From Miscanthus floridulus (taxonomy: Eukaryota > Streptophyta > Magnoliopsida > Poales > Poaceae), in the NCBI RefSeq assembly GCF_019320115.1, contig NC_089593.1, positions 35,349,835-35,413,834 of the forward strand: a DNA stretch of 64,000 nt. The letters are read 5' to 3'. Within the stretch, counting starts at the first letter, position 1. Every line of letters starts with the position of its first letter. Below, in pieces: positions 37,378-50,500 of the stretch. Position numbers and translations under genes: made by a program. The notes beneath the pieces were generated by a model. It saw nothing but the letters and a program-made list of their open reading frames with translations. It had not been told where the DNA came from and made no database searches.

Positions 37378-37996
37378 AAATACTGATACAGTAATTATAA
37401 AGAATTAATAAGAAATCGAGCTTCATGAACAACAATTGTAGTTCGAAAGTACCATTTTTTGAAAACATTATTGTACACTAATTATTGAAAATTTAAAATT
37501 GGTAGCCCTGGCCCTGTAAATTGAAAATCGTAGTAAAAAACTAATTATTGCACAATATTGAAGAACAACTATTCTACTCTACTTTTAAGAACTAATTATA
37601 GCATCACATACTAACAATGATGATCTTCACCACCATGGAATAATTAGCTAGGAATTTAAATGTGTTCATGGACACCAACCTTTTGGATGATGGATTCACC
37701 ATAATTTAAGTCTTGCACAAATGTCCAATTGGAAAAGTGCTCTCTAGAATGAAGAAAGAACTAGAATGAGAATCAAGCAATGTAGCCATCAAAACGAAGC
37801 TAATTAAGCAACAAAATCAAATGAGTGGATGTTTGTTACTAACCTTAAAGCAAAAAGATCAAGCCATTCTTCAAAATCCAAGTACTAGCTTCATGGTGAA
37901 GAGCAGCCGCAGCAATGGAGGGAAGGGTCCAAACGCGCGCCTCTGTTCTTGGGATGGAAGAGAGGAGGAAGGAGAGGACGGCTGCAGCCTTTTTGT
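37378..37996 (-). other. 5' region of the CACTA transposase
   Basis: No conserved coding sequence. This is the stretch between the transposase start and the right subterminal repeats, where promoter and 5' untranslated exon are expected. Confidence 0.5.
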
Positions 37997-38165
37997 GTTG
38001 CAGGCTTATCACCGTCGGTTCTTGGCTAGAACCAACAGTGATAGAGCACAATCACTGTCAGCTCTTGGCTTAAACCGGCAGTGATGAGTGGCCGCCAAAA
38101 CACTGCCGGTTCAAGCCACAAACCGGCAGTGATGCGGTCCTTCACTGTCGGTTTTAGCCTAGCCC
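37997..38165. repeat. CACTA right subterminal repeats
   Basis: About six copies of the CACTGCCGGTT/AACCGGCAGTG family in alternating orientation (ACCGTCGGTTCTTGGC, AACCGGCAGTGATG, TTCACTGTCGGTTTT). No CACTA tip follows, so the terminus is missing. Confidence 0.8.
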
Positions 38166-38453
38166 CAATCATTTTTTCATTTTCAAGGCAAAATCCAGTT
38201 TACATCTAGATAGAAATCTTGCACGGATTATAATAAGTAGAAATAGAGGCCTAACTTTTAGAAAACCTAACTCGCTCATTCCCTTTCTTAAACATCACGG
38301 TCCCTTGATGCATAGTTAATTACCTACGTCTTAACCGGTGCTTGTTGGATTTACCGACGCCACCAAACCTGTCTTTGTTAGCTTTGTCCTCAGCGCCATC
38401 ATCTTGTTGGATACCTCTCCTTGTGCATATATACACAGACACTAATAATAATT
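38166..38453. other. No gene seen
   Basis: AT-rich DNA between the truncated CACTA end and a MITE. Nothing recognisable. Confidence 0.5.
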
Positions 38454-38572
38454 AGCTTGTTCGGGAGGCCGTAAACGATCGTGGATTATTTACTGCTGGC
38501 TGGTTTGGTGTGAGAGAAAAACACTGTTCCTGGCTGGAAATTTACGATCGTTTACGAGCAAGCGAACAGGCT
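38454..38572. mobile_element. Small foldback MITE (119 bp)
   Basis: The ends AGCTTGTTCG and CGAACAGGCT are inverted repeats with one mismatch, and inner arms GTAAACGATCGT (38471) and ACGATCGTTTAC (38544) also pair. The body (TGGCTGGTTTGGTGTGAGAG) resembles a very common grass MITE. The target duplication is unclear, so the superfamily is not assigned. Confidence 0.7.
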
Positions 38573-40334
38573 GATTCAGACACAAAGCTCACATCACATA
38601 CACATGTACGCTCATCTCAAAAGCCAAAAGGTCATCATACAAGCGCTCCTCGCTCGCCAATGAACATTCATCTTTGACGACGCTGGCCAAAAACAAAAAG
38701 CCTCTATATGTGAACGTGACATGCATGTCACTGTAACAGAAACCTTCAGTTTTCCTTTTTTTACTTTGTCTTTCTGCGGGGAAGCTAGGCAAAATTCTTC
38801 TCTTTTTCTCGATCGGCGAGGGTGACAGATACATATATCTTGTGTTTTGGGCAAAGCAAGCAAAAACCACAAGGAAGCAGCCTCGAGCTTGCCTGCAGGC
38901 TGCAGCGATGAACGACGACGCGTTACGTTTCATCTTCGTCACTCGGCCTGTGCTGCATGGTCCTTCTCCTTTCTGGACTGCATCTAGCTCTAGCTAGGGG
39001 TCGAGGTCGAACATGTGATCCAATTAGGGCTTTAATGACAAACGCGTTCACTTTATTGGTTTAGTCAAGGGTCATTTCTGCCGGCCCTGTCCAAGTATAG
39101 ATCGAGTTACATCACGACGCTGCAACAAGCAAGTTCCTTCAATTCGATCCCTTGAAGGAGGAACAAGATATCCTGAGATTTTCCAAGAGATGGAAAAGAA
39201 AAGATTGTGACACGGATGGTCCAACCACAACTAGTCGTAGTAAATGTTGTGCCTGCCTGAGAGTGAGAGGAGATAGAGCAGAGAAGGTTCTCTATTCTAT
39301 CCCTTTGTCATGTCACACCAGCGTCATAAACTTGTACTACATTTATACTCCCTTGAACTGTTTAACAAAAAAATACATAAATTATACTTTGACCATGAAT
39401 GAATACATAAAAAGAATTGGTTATGCTGACAACATAGTGCACGCCTAACCTACCAAACACATGTGCTTCCTGGGATCCATAAAGGTGGACCAAGGCACAA
39501 ACATTGCTGGCCTGCGCCAGATTATCTGTGTTGCAAAAGAAGCGTATTAGATGGGCCTGTTATCTGGGCCAAAACAAATTCGAGCATATCAGTAGCTGGT
39601 AAAAACTAAAGAGCCCAACAACGATGCAATATTTTCGTCAGTAGACACTACTGCGGATCTTAAGTGTATATCGTCTCTCATAAAAAAAAGTGTCTATCGT
39701 CAATAATGGCTGACGTTCTTACATGCTAGCAAATATGTCCGTGTTTACAAAAATTATTTTAAATACAATGAAAATTTTAACTGAATTCTCGATATTTCAA
39801 TCCATATATATCATCAATAATTTCTTTAAATATAAAAATATGTTGATCAATTATTTATTGGATCTATAAAACGTTAAAGAAATTTACAAATTATATGAAT
39901 GAGTGGTATCATCTAGTGGAGCTGAAGTCGCTTGTTCACGAGTGCAAAAAAAAAGTATATAAAGTAGAGACTGCAGACCAGACGGTGCTCTAGACGATGA
40001 TTTCATATTTTTCTGACCTTAAAAGAATCCATGATCAGGCAGTAATGTAAACGTGACAGAATATGATTTCAACTATATAATATACTGTACACGTAGAAAC
40101 AATTTGAGAGATTAGGATTTATTAATGATGTATGATTGTTCGTAAATCGGCAAATGTAAAATAACGTAACTAAAACAATAAAATCACCATATGTAAAACA
40201 ATGTGACTTAAACAAACAAAGAGTAAAATCGTAACTTCTGAAGTGTCAAAATCTTACATCTCTGGACGATGGAAGGCTTAGATAAAATGACATTTGGACC
40301 GGGTATTATAGAGGGAGAACCTCCCAAAAAACTC
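38573..40334. other. Intergenic DNA, no supported gene
   Basis: Short ORFs exist (for example minus 38589-38942 and plus 39152-39448) but have no recognisable domain, no support from codon pattern and no partner exons. Long AT-rich runs occur at 39700-40250. Confidence 0.5.
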
Positions 40335-40401
40335 ACTCATTTATAGTTATAATTGGTCAAGATACTGTGCTAAAATTACATTCTTTCTGAGACGGAGAGA
40401 G
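40335..40401. mobile_element. Stowaway-like (Tc1/mariner) MITE end
   Basis: Read on the minus strand the DNA runs CTCTCCGTCTCAGAAAGAAT, AATTTTAGCACAGTATCTTG and AATTATAACTATAAATGAG, a typical Stowaway right end, followed by a TA at 40402. The other end was not found, so it is probably a fragment. Confidence 0.55.
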
Positions 40402-41000
40402 TACTATGTTTTTACATGAAATAAGCTTATCGGCTGTGTGATTGCCGACAGGTCTGGCTCGACCTATGGGCCGTCTGGCGGCTAACAGGTCTTCTATCAG
40501 CGATGACAGGGCACATGGATGACCGATGACGCTACCACGTAGGCAACATGTAGGCATGTCGGCCGCTTAGTTGCCGTTAGGACCCCTGCCGGCTTTTGCA
40601 CGGCCGACGGGGTACTATATCTGCAATCCTCCTACAATAGCTTCTAGATTCGCAAATAATTATCAAAAAAATATTTTTTTAAAAGAATCTTCTTTAATGG
40701 TACCGGTCACTTGTTCTCTAAATGGACATTTGCAAGTTATTACTGTCTTTCTAGGGTGTTTTAGGATCGATTTGATATTTTCAGAGTTGAGTGTAACGAG
40801 CAAGTTTAATGGGAATGAAGAAAATGGAAGTGTCCTATTTCTTTCCAGTAAACCCATAGCCTCATGCCGTCAAGTGGCTATGTTTCTGAGAGGTTGCTAA
40901 GGCCCAAATGTGACCACGTCCGTTCCTCAGATTCATTCGTCTTATCCTCTATACAGAAGGAACCTAAAGTAGAGCAACACCAAAAGAAACAATCCCAGCA
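40402..41000 (+). promoter_or_regulatory. Upstream region of OHP1
   Basis: Words common in light-regulated nuclear promoters stand close to the start: AGGCCCA near 40900, a G-box-like CCACGTC at about 40914-40920 and CTTATCC (I-box core reversed) at about 40941. No clear TATA box. These are short and could be chance. A GC-richer patch at 40425-40620 was not identified. Confidence 0.35.
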
Positions 41001-41539
41001 ATGGCAGCAAGCTGTGCTCTTTCTGCACCATCGTCCTTCTTGGCTCATCAACCCCTATACCAAAATAAACCTAGCAAGAGACTTACTCCTTGCCTGCCGT
41101 CGCCTAGAGCCGTAGCTCTGAGAGTAAGTGCTGCAAAGCTTCCTCCAGGGGTGAGTGACACAAGCGGGAAAAATGCTTCCGGTTACTGCAAAAGATTAGT
41201 CCAAAGAGTTTCTACAGTTAGCTGTTCGTTTTCCGTTGTATTCAGGTTGAAGTGCCCAGGGTGCAGCCAAAGCTGAGCGAGCCTTTCTTGGGTTTCACCG
41301 AGACTGCCGAGATCTGGAACTCAAGGGCCTGCATGATTGGCCTCATCGGCACCTTCCTTGTGGAACTGGTAATGAAGGAATTCACTACATTGTCTATTTG
41401 TCTTCACAAACATGTAAATGTTTGGAGAATTGCTTGTACTTGAATTTCTGAAGGTGGCTTCTTAATTCAGGTGCTAAACAAAGGGATTCTTCAGATAATT
41501 GGGGTGGAGGTGGGCAAGGGTCTGGACCTTCCTCTTTAA
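41001..41539 (+). CDS. OHP1: One-helix protein 1 (chloroplast), three exons, intact
   Basis: Exons 41001-41150, 41246-41368 and 41471-41539 have phase-0 GT-AG introns (donors GTGAGT and GTAATG; acceptors TATTCAG and AATTCAG) and give 113 residues with no stop or frameshift. The first about 45 residues are Ser/Ala/Pro/Arg-rich, a chloroplast transit peptide. The mature part starts AAKLPPGVEVP and carries FLGFTETAEIWNSRACM, the chlorophyll-binding ExxNxRxxM motif of the LHC/HLIP family, inside the single thylakoid helix. It ends GVEVGKGLDLPL. Length, motif and tail match plant OHP1, which pairs with OHP2 and HCF244 in assembly of the photosystem II reaction centre and D1 synthesis. This is the only clearly functional host gene in the window. 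Confidence 0.95.
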
Positions 41540-44500
41540 TAGCCATAAAATTCTGATGTGCCTGTTAATCATGTCCATGGATATCCGGATGTTACAAGAT
41601 CAGTGAATGATTGTTCTTTTTACTCTGGGAAAAGCAAAATAAGATATCTTCAGGGATTATGTTTAACCTCACGAGGTTCAATCATGCATATGGTCAGGGC
41701 GTTTCCCTTTTATTTAAATATTACTAGCACGGGTGGGCGCGCTGACACCGCGCTGGCAGAGGCGGAAGCATCAAGATAATCAATACAGTAAACAGCGCGT
41801 GAATAGTGGTTAACAGCGGTTAAACAGGGTGCAACAAACAGTAGTGCAAACAATAAGGAACAGTGCAGGAGACCCTGATTCGCGCCCGTATTTGATTCAC
41901 GCCGATTTCCCCTTTTTTATATATATAGTTCTGCACTGCATTTGCCGTGAGGCATATTGATGAACCAAAAGAGAGGGAGCAAGTTACATGCAGCGGATGC
42001 CCTAGCAAAGAAATAACTTAAATACAACGTTCCATATAAGAAAATGTTAGCATCTTTTTATTAGTATAAGAATTATTTTCTCTAAGAGCAACACAACTGT
42101 CATGTTGCACAAAAAAAGTTTCATCATTCTTGTATGTGCCCAGCAAATGAGATAAAAGTAACCAAAAAATGTTACATTGGTTACAACAATCATGTCCTAG
42201 GTAGGCTATAAAGAGTGTTTGGGTCCCTTGATCCAACCACAGTTACAGCATGGCAGCTGACCCTGCATGTCATTCGAAAGCTTTTTCAAAAATGAGGAAT
42301 TTCCTCCCTTAGTGGTATAGGCTGTGTCACACCCGGTTTTAAGAAAAAAATCAGGCTCGCCATATGTATGCCCAGAAAATCCACACATACAACCACAGAA
42401 AGGATGGATATCAGAAACAATGTTATATAGCGGAAATATACTCATATTTAACACTTACATCAGAGTATCGTGGAACGATAACTAATCTTTAGGCTCCATA
42501 CTTCACAGGGATGGCTAACTGGGGTACATATGCCTAGCACTTCTTAGAAAACTCACTTGCTCCACTATCTGGTACCCATCCGGGATTTTTCAAAATAATT
42601 GAAAAGTAAAGTAAACATAAGCAAACCACCGCTTAACAAGCATAATATGAGGGGATATAGGCTCAAATGGTTTGACACGACTGAACGGCGGTAAGCAATT
42701 TTAGTAGATCCAGTTTTATCATTAGAACCTGAGTTGCTAAATTATGCTTAAGCTCCAATTTCCACAAGATCATAAGTAATGACAATATGACAATAATGAT
42801 TAAACATGAGCATCAACATCATAGTAAAATAAGAACTCATAATTCCGTGAGTTTTTCAAGCCGCTCGTGACCGTGAGCACGGCTATTATAACAGTTTTAC
42901 ACTCTGCAGAGGTTGTACATTTTCACCATGAGCCTTGATTTATACTTTCACCAAAGAAGGTCGGCAGAGTTCACTATGAAGTCTTTCAAAGGTTTGTCTA
43001 ACAAGTTAGGGCCGCTAGGTTTCTATGGCCTGCAAATATAGAGTTCCCCTTTCCTAAGGCACATTATGCGCAGGCTATACACTTAAGAACAGAGGTCGCA
43101 CTACACCCAACTCGGAACACACCCCTTTTACGTCATAAAGGTAACCACTAACAAGCTAGAAAATGTCCTCATACTTGACTAAAGCCAGAGCCATATAGCC
43201 CTCATAGTTGTATTGTAAGTCCCGGATTTTGCTGACAGATAAGTCCTTATGATTCAATATTGCTAAAAAACATATTTTAAACATCATTGCATATGCCATT
43301 AGCCACAATTATGGAGCTTTCATCATTAAGGCCCTGTTTGGTTGAGATGTGGCTGTGGGAAAAAGCTGCTGTGGGCTGTGAGCTGTGGAAAAGCTGCTGT
43401 GGGCTGTGAGCTGTAGAAAAGTTGAAAGCTGTTTGGTTAAACAAGTATAAAATATATATTTTATCTTTATCTCTCTTAAAACAACTATGGAAGAGCTTTT
43501 TATTCCACCAATTTCGAAAAGCAGAAAGCCAAAAGCCAAAAGTAGGGTCAACCCAGCTTTCAAAAATGAACTACAGAAAAGCAGCTGCTTCTGAAAAAGC
43601 ACCCTCCAAAAGCAGCCCCTTTGGTTGGGCTTTTGGCTTTTGGGGCCAAAAGCCAAAGCCAAAAGCCCAACCAAACAGGGCCTAAGTAGAGCAAGCAAGA
43701 ACTACCCAAATGCATAAACCCAGGTAACAAAAGTTACTAGGTAAGGTCCTTAATGTTTTATCATATTAGACACATGCACATGAAAAGATGATTATAATGT
43801 TATTAGGTAACAAGGAACCCCATATTATACTTGCCTTACTCTTGCTTTACCCCCAAAGCAACTTGCTTAGAGAATCTTCAACATCATCTTCCGTTATGTA
43901 ACTTCTGACACTCAACTTCTGGTCTCCAACGTTTACGTATGGTTCACTTCTACTCGTAAACACCAAACACAAAAAACATACAAACAGACAAAGTAAAGAC
44001 AACTAAGAACAATACAACAATCATAATCAAAAGCTCTAAAACAACATACCGAAAGAGAGATCGTATCAACGGTCACGGGAATGCAAGAAACACCAATAAT
44101 GGAATTATCGTAAAAAGGAAACGACTATCGGGATTTTATATTGTAAAAGAAACTACTATAAGCTTGATTTATTTTAGTTAAAAAATCATGGAGAAGTTAC
44201 TAATTCAGATTAGACAAATCATATTTAATTTAGAAATCTGAGTTAAACTTGCCTGATTTTATTTTATTTATAAAACATGCATGTATCATTTAACCGAATT
44301 AAACTTTGACTTTGCAAAAGAAATAAACATGTGAGAACATCTAATTCAAAATTTGTTTATAGAGCGTGTTTGAACTAACCAAATTATAATTATAAAAATA
44401 TATATTAACATTAATCAAGTTAGAGTTTATTTACGAAAGATCGACATTTAACTACGTTGCTTTTAATTGTAAAATTGGTTGCATATATATTAATCAATTT

Positions 44501-47500
44501 AATATTCAACTTTATATAGAAAAACATGTGACATGAAAAACATTGGTACTAGTGCGTAGAGTGCATCGACACAAATCTAACACAACTTGAACCGAGCAAA
44601 ACGAAATTAAAACGAATAAACTATAGCTAATCTAGTCAGGTGGCAGAATCGTAATTACCTTGTCTTCCTCCTTGTGCAGGTCGTACAGAACTGGTGGCCT
44701 CCATGGCCACGAAGGGAGCTGGCAGGGACGGGCTCGACCTAGGGCAGCAAGGAGGGGATGGCCGGGCTGGGTAGTGGCCGTGGTCAGCGCGCTCGCCCTT
44801 GTGCCAGGCGGTGGCTGGCAGGGCCCGCACGGCAGTGATGGCGGCGGCGCCTGTACCCGAGCAGCACTGCTGCCCCCGCTCGCGGGACAGGGGCTGGGGC
44901 ACAGGTTGGCGGCGCCGTGGGGCCGCGGTGGAGGTTCAGGGCGGCACACGGAGAGTGCACGGTGGAGGACGGAGTGTGGGATGGCCAGAGACAACGAAGA
45001 ACACAATCGTCCATGGAGGTTCGCCGGAAAGTTCACCGGAAGATAAAGAAACGAACGGGAAATGGTCATACGGTGAAGGATTGATTTAAACAAAGACACT
45101 ATGGCGTAGATAATGACAAGAGCTACCTTGTGGCGGTGGTGGTTTTCGCCTGAGACATCCGAGGTGCCAGAAAAGCTCACCGGAGAGTACGCCGCAAACA
45201 TGACTCATCAAAACTTCGACACTAGATGGACAGAGTTAGAAGTGGCAGCTCGCGAAAATTATTTTAGATCTGAAACCAGCGCGTCGAGAAGACCGGCATA
45301 TATATAGTTGCAGGGTTTGAGGTCGGGGAAAACGATGAATTTTATAATTTCGGGTTTTTAGAAAATCATATTCAGTTAAAAACAATTCTAGCAAAAACTG
45401 AAATCATTTTAAATCCCTAAAAAATATTTCAAAAATTCAAAAAATTGAAGGAAAACTTAGAGAGATAGATTGAGAGATGATGAGTGCAAATAAAGTATTT
45501 GGAGCCCATGTGTTTACACCAAAAATTGGAAAGAAGAATTGCACGAACTCGAAAGCTCCCAAAATCGTGTCATCGAGGAATCGACTGCATAAAGGTCGAT
45601 ATCAGCTGATTCGAATGCGGTACTGGAATCGGCTCTCTTCAGATAGCGCTAGCAGATAACGATAATGAGCTACGGTTGACGTCGGGAAATATATATTGGA
45701 CTCTACAAAAAGGAAAAGATTATGGTTCAAGTTATCTTAAGATAGGAATGTTTTCTTTTATACCAAAGATTGTAATGAGTCATACTCGAGTAGGATTCAT
45801 GTTTAGGCTCCGGGTACAAATATTAGACCCCGGCTATTGTAAATGACACACAATCAATCAAATATAAGTTACTTACTTTTTTGGCTCCGGCCACCCCTTA
45901 GGAGTAGGAGTAGAGTAGATCTCGGTGAGTTCTTCAGCGAGCAGGGCTGCATCGGTCCGAACGACCTCTAGATTGTCTGTAAGTACCGTCATGGCTTATA
46001 CTTCTGTTCGTATAGCTGCATCGATCCGATCGACCTCCACTGCGACTTTGGTATAAGCTAGTTATCGACTCTTGTCTAGTTCAAGTACGACTGCATCGAT
46101 CCGATCGACCTTCACTGCTTGAATTAGATTAAGGTCAAGTTATCGACTCTACGTAAGAGTGGCAATCTTTGATAGATTCATTAAGTTATCGATCTTGCTG
46201 ATGTTCTAATCGTTATTAGTTTGCAGCAACATCAACCTGCCCGATCGAGATCGATTTAGATCGGCCTCATATCCTTTGGGTCCGTCGTTTGCTTTGTCAC
46301 AACACGATACTTCTTACAATGAACGACAGGTTATGTCTTATCGGCTATTCTATTTCAATCTTGGTCGCGCATAGTACACGGTTAAGGAACGTATGATTTT
46401 GGAGAGGTTTGCTGGTTAGTTAAATCTGGTCTACGGTTCACTATTATGGTTGTAATGTTCCGATCGATCCCCACTGATAGCACTGTAGATTGAAGGATGC
46501 TAGTTAGTAGATCTGTTCTTGATTAGGCGTGACCTTACCTGTTTGATATGCCTGCATCGGCTAAATAGCCGATCGCTTGTGCGTTAAGGCCTACAACATG
46601 TTTACATGATTCTATTAAATTTGGATAGATCTGTTTACTTTAAAGGTTTGATTTGTTGTTTTTTTCATGGCTGCATCGATCCGGTCGAACTCCACTATTA
46701 GAGATAGCAAGTTAGTTCTGATGAGTCCATAGGTTTCTTCGTAGAAGCTGTAAACAAGTATGTTCATGATGCCATGTCGAATCATAATAAAGTTTTCTTG
46801 AACATATTCCACAACACCATGAAAGAGGTGTTTCACGGGTTTCTAGTTGATCAGGTTTGGCTAGCTTATTACAACATTCCATATCCATCGACTCGGGGGA
46901 CTAATCAAGCTGATACTAGCCATCAAGAAGCGGCGCCAGCTGGTAATGATGATGTCCAGGTAGTTCAGAGTTCATCTGAGCAAGTTCAAGGTGCTACTAC
47001 AAATCAGATATAGTATAATCCTAGATCATCAGTGCAGCATGTACAACAGCCGGCGGGGCAAGGTCAAAACCAGATGATTAATTTTGGTACATCAGGCCAC
47101 ATACCATCGTCGGCTCAAAAAATAGTGCCATCAGTTCAAAGGATTCATAGAGATATAGATCCTAACATTTACAACCAGAGACTTCAAGCAGCAAACCAGC
47201 AGATGACCTAGCAGATGGAGATTCCACAAGGGTATCATTATGGCACAGATTACAACACCCTTCACATGATTCCAAATCCGGGGTATCAAGGTACTCAAAA
47301 TTTTAATCCATAGATGGGTCAGCAATTGCAGAGAGATTCAAATTCAAATGCTGATGAGTTTTTGCTTAGAGTGACCGAAATGATGAAGAATCAGTTCGTG
47401 TTGAAGCCAAAAGGGTAGACCTTTTCGTACAAACGCTCATATCCAGAATGGTATGATTTGGTCGCTCTCTTGACGAATTACAGGCTCCTAGAGTTTGCTA

Positions 47501-50500
47501 AGTTCACTGGCCAAGACAGCACAAGCACAATAGAACATGTTAGTTGGTATCTTACATAGTTGGGCGAAGCATCCATTGAAGAGGCCCATCGAGTTCGCTT
47601 CTTCTCCTTGTCTCTGTCAGGGCTAGCCTTCACTTGATTTTCATCACTGCCAGTTAACTCTATTACCAATTGGGCTGACCTAAAGAAGAAGTTTTATACA
47701 TATTTTTATACTAGGACTAGAGAAAAGAAGATTACCGATTTGACAACTATAAGGCAGAGAACTAATGAATTGGGCATCGAGTTTTTTTAGAGGTTCCGAG
47801 GGACTAGAAATTTGTGCTTCTCATTAAACTTGGTCGATGATCAGCTAACTGCTTTAGGCGTTCAAGGGATGTTGCCAACATGGAGAGAAAAGCTGCTTGG
47901 ACAAGAATTTAACAACTTGGGTCAATTGGCTCATCGAGTGACAACGCTCAATAGCCAATTCCAGAATGTGCGCAGAGATATCCGAGTCTAGAAAAGTACC
48001 ACAATGGCCGAGGACTATAATCCATATTCAGTCGATGATGACTATGAAAATGATGAAGAAGAAGAGGTTGCCGCGGCTAAATAGAATTGGGGTAAGAAGA
48101 CGGTAATGGTGTCAAATCCTTGGGGAAGAGAAGTCGAGGAGAGCTATGACTTTGACATCATGAAATCGGATAAGCTCTTTGATTTCTTGCTTGAGAAAGA
48201 ACAGATCAAGTTGCCCGATAATCATATTATGTTGCCCCCTGATCAGTTGAAGAATAAGAAGTTCTACAAGTTTCATAATGCTACATCTCATTCTACTAAT
48301 GAATTCAGAGTTTTCGGGTAGCATATATAGAGGGCTATTCAGCAAGGAAGGCTAAAATTTGATACGCCTCGGAAGATGAAAGTGGATGATAATCCTTTCC
48401 CAAGAGATCAAAACATGGTCGATGCTAGGCTGCTCAAAGGAAAGACTAAGGTCCTGACATCGACCAGATCGAGAGAAATTGGAACAGTCAATCCCAAGAC
48501 ACAAATATCGTCTAATGAATATAGAGAGGTTAGAAGGCGTCGTGACAAGCAAAAGAGTCGATATGAGCAGGGAGAGACGTCAAAGGATAGGGCAACAAAG
48601 TCGCGTGTCACATCTTGAATTTTGTTGAACAAATGGCAGCGGCGGAAGGAAAAAGATTATCAGCGTTGGTTAGAAAAGCAAGAAAACCAGCATCAACAAA
48701 AAAAGAGAGGTATGAAAGAAAGCAAGTTGAATCACATTGGAATTATCCTTTCTTCAGACATTGCTGGAACGAAGGTTTGAAATTGCCTACTAGAAATAAC
48801 TATCTAGAATGCAGCGAGCAATATTGGGAGTTTAGGTAATCTCAAGTCAACTACCGGTCTATCCATGCTCAAGATGCGTATCATCATAATAACATGGATC
48901 GATGCTTAAAAAATAGAAGTGTTCATGATCGGCTTAGAAAAATGAGTTGTTGATCAAAACTAGGTTGATTATGAAGAAGAGGGTAATGAGGAAGAATACG
49001 TTTGGCAGGAAGGCCAATGGTGTCCAGGAGGTCTGATAAGAAGCCAGAAAAGAAGAGTGCAACGACTAAGGAATAGAGAACTAGAACAGGCTCAAGCATC
49101 CGGTAGACCTCAAGTGTGGTGTGCTAAGCAAACAGCCGATAGGAGGCAACCATCGGCAAATATTCAAATAACTTTTCTGTTGCCGTCAGAATTCAGAGCT
49201 CCAGCAGATCAAGAAGTTTATTCAGATTTCAATGGATCAGAGTGTGAAGAGATAGTTTCCAAGTTGACAGTTATACAGTAGGCTATATTCGATAAACCAG
49301 TCAAGCATCGGCACTTAAATGCTTTATATGTGACAGGTTTTGTTGATGGAAAGCCAATGAACAAGATGTTGGTAGATAGAGGTGCTTCTGTCAATCTTAT
49401 GCCTTACACTACTTTTTGTAAACTTGGCAAGGGACCAGGAGATTTGATTGAGACCGACATGATGCTTAAGGATTTTGGGGATAATGCGTCTAAGACCTGA
49501 GGGCAATGAACGTTGAATTGACAATCGGAAGTAAGACTTTGCTCACCACATTCTTTGTTATTGATGGAAAAGGTTCCTACAGTCTACTCCTTGGTCGTGA
49601 TTGGATTCATGCAAACTATTGTGAGCCATCAACCATGCATTAGTGTTTAATTCAATGGCATGGAGATGATGTCGAGCTGGTTCGCGCTAATGAATTTGTG
49701 AGTATCGCAACAGCCAATCCAATATTTTGGGAGCTAGAAGACTTTGAGTGCTTTTCTAGCAAATTATGGGAACAAGGCTTCATTAGAATCAATAATAAAA
49801 GCCAATAGCCGATCCAAGCAGTCGGCTTTGAAAATTCATTTTAATGGATAATCCAATAGATGGTATAGATGCCAAACTAGGACATGGCTTCACGTCGACC
49901 GATGAATTAGAAGAGGTAGATATTGGTTCTAGAGATAGGCCTAGGCCGATGTATGTAAGTGCCAAGTTGGATCCGGAGTATAAGCAAGAGTTAGTCGATT
50001 TATTAAAGGAATTTAAAGACTATTTTGCTTGGGAATACTATGAGATGCCTGGTCTAGATCGATCGATTGTTGAACATCAATTGCCAATTAAACCTGGATA
50101 TCGGCCGTTTAAACAAGCTCTGAGGAGATTCAACCCAAACGTACTAGATGATATCAAAAAGGAGACTGAAACATTACTAGAAGCAAAGTTTATCCGACCA
50201 TGCTGATATGCAGAGTGGATATCGAATGTTGTTCCTATGTATAAGAAGAATGGAAAGTTAAGAGTTTGCATCAATTTCAGAGATCTGAACAAGGCCACAC
50301 CCATGGATGGTTATCCGATGCTGATAGCCGATATGTTGGTGGACGCAGCAGCCAGGCACAAGGTTATTAGCTTCATGGACGACAATGCAGGATATAACCA
50401 AATTTTCATGGCTAAGGAAGACATAGCAAAGACCGCTTTCAGGTGCCCTAGCGCAATCAGCTTATTTGAGTGGGTTGTGATGACCTTTGGTCAGAAGAAT

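Larger units (their letters stand above)
4599..38165 (-). mobile_element. CACTA (En/Spm) DNA transposon interrupted by nested retrotransposons
   Basis: The left end begins CACTACCCC at 4599, followed by dense CACTGCCGGTT / AACCGGCAGTG inverted subterminal repeats to about 5130. Matching repeats occur at 37997-38160. Between them on the minus strand lie a TNP2-type transposase (34114-37377) and an Ulp1-protease-like gene (32950-33845 plus 5290-5990), the usual two-gene content of plant CACTA elements. The Ulp1-like gene is split by a 26.6-kb retrotransposon with a TCGTG target duplication. Removing that insert leaves roughly 6.9 kb of CACTA. No terminal TAGTG was found on the right, so that end seems truncated and the right limit is approximate. 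Both genes carry stops, so the copy looks immobile. Confidence 0.85.
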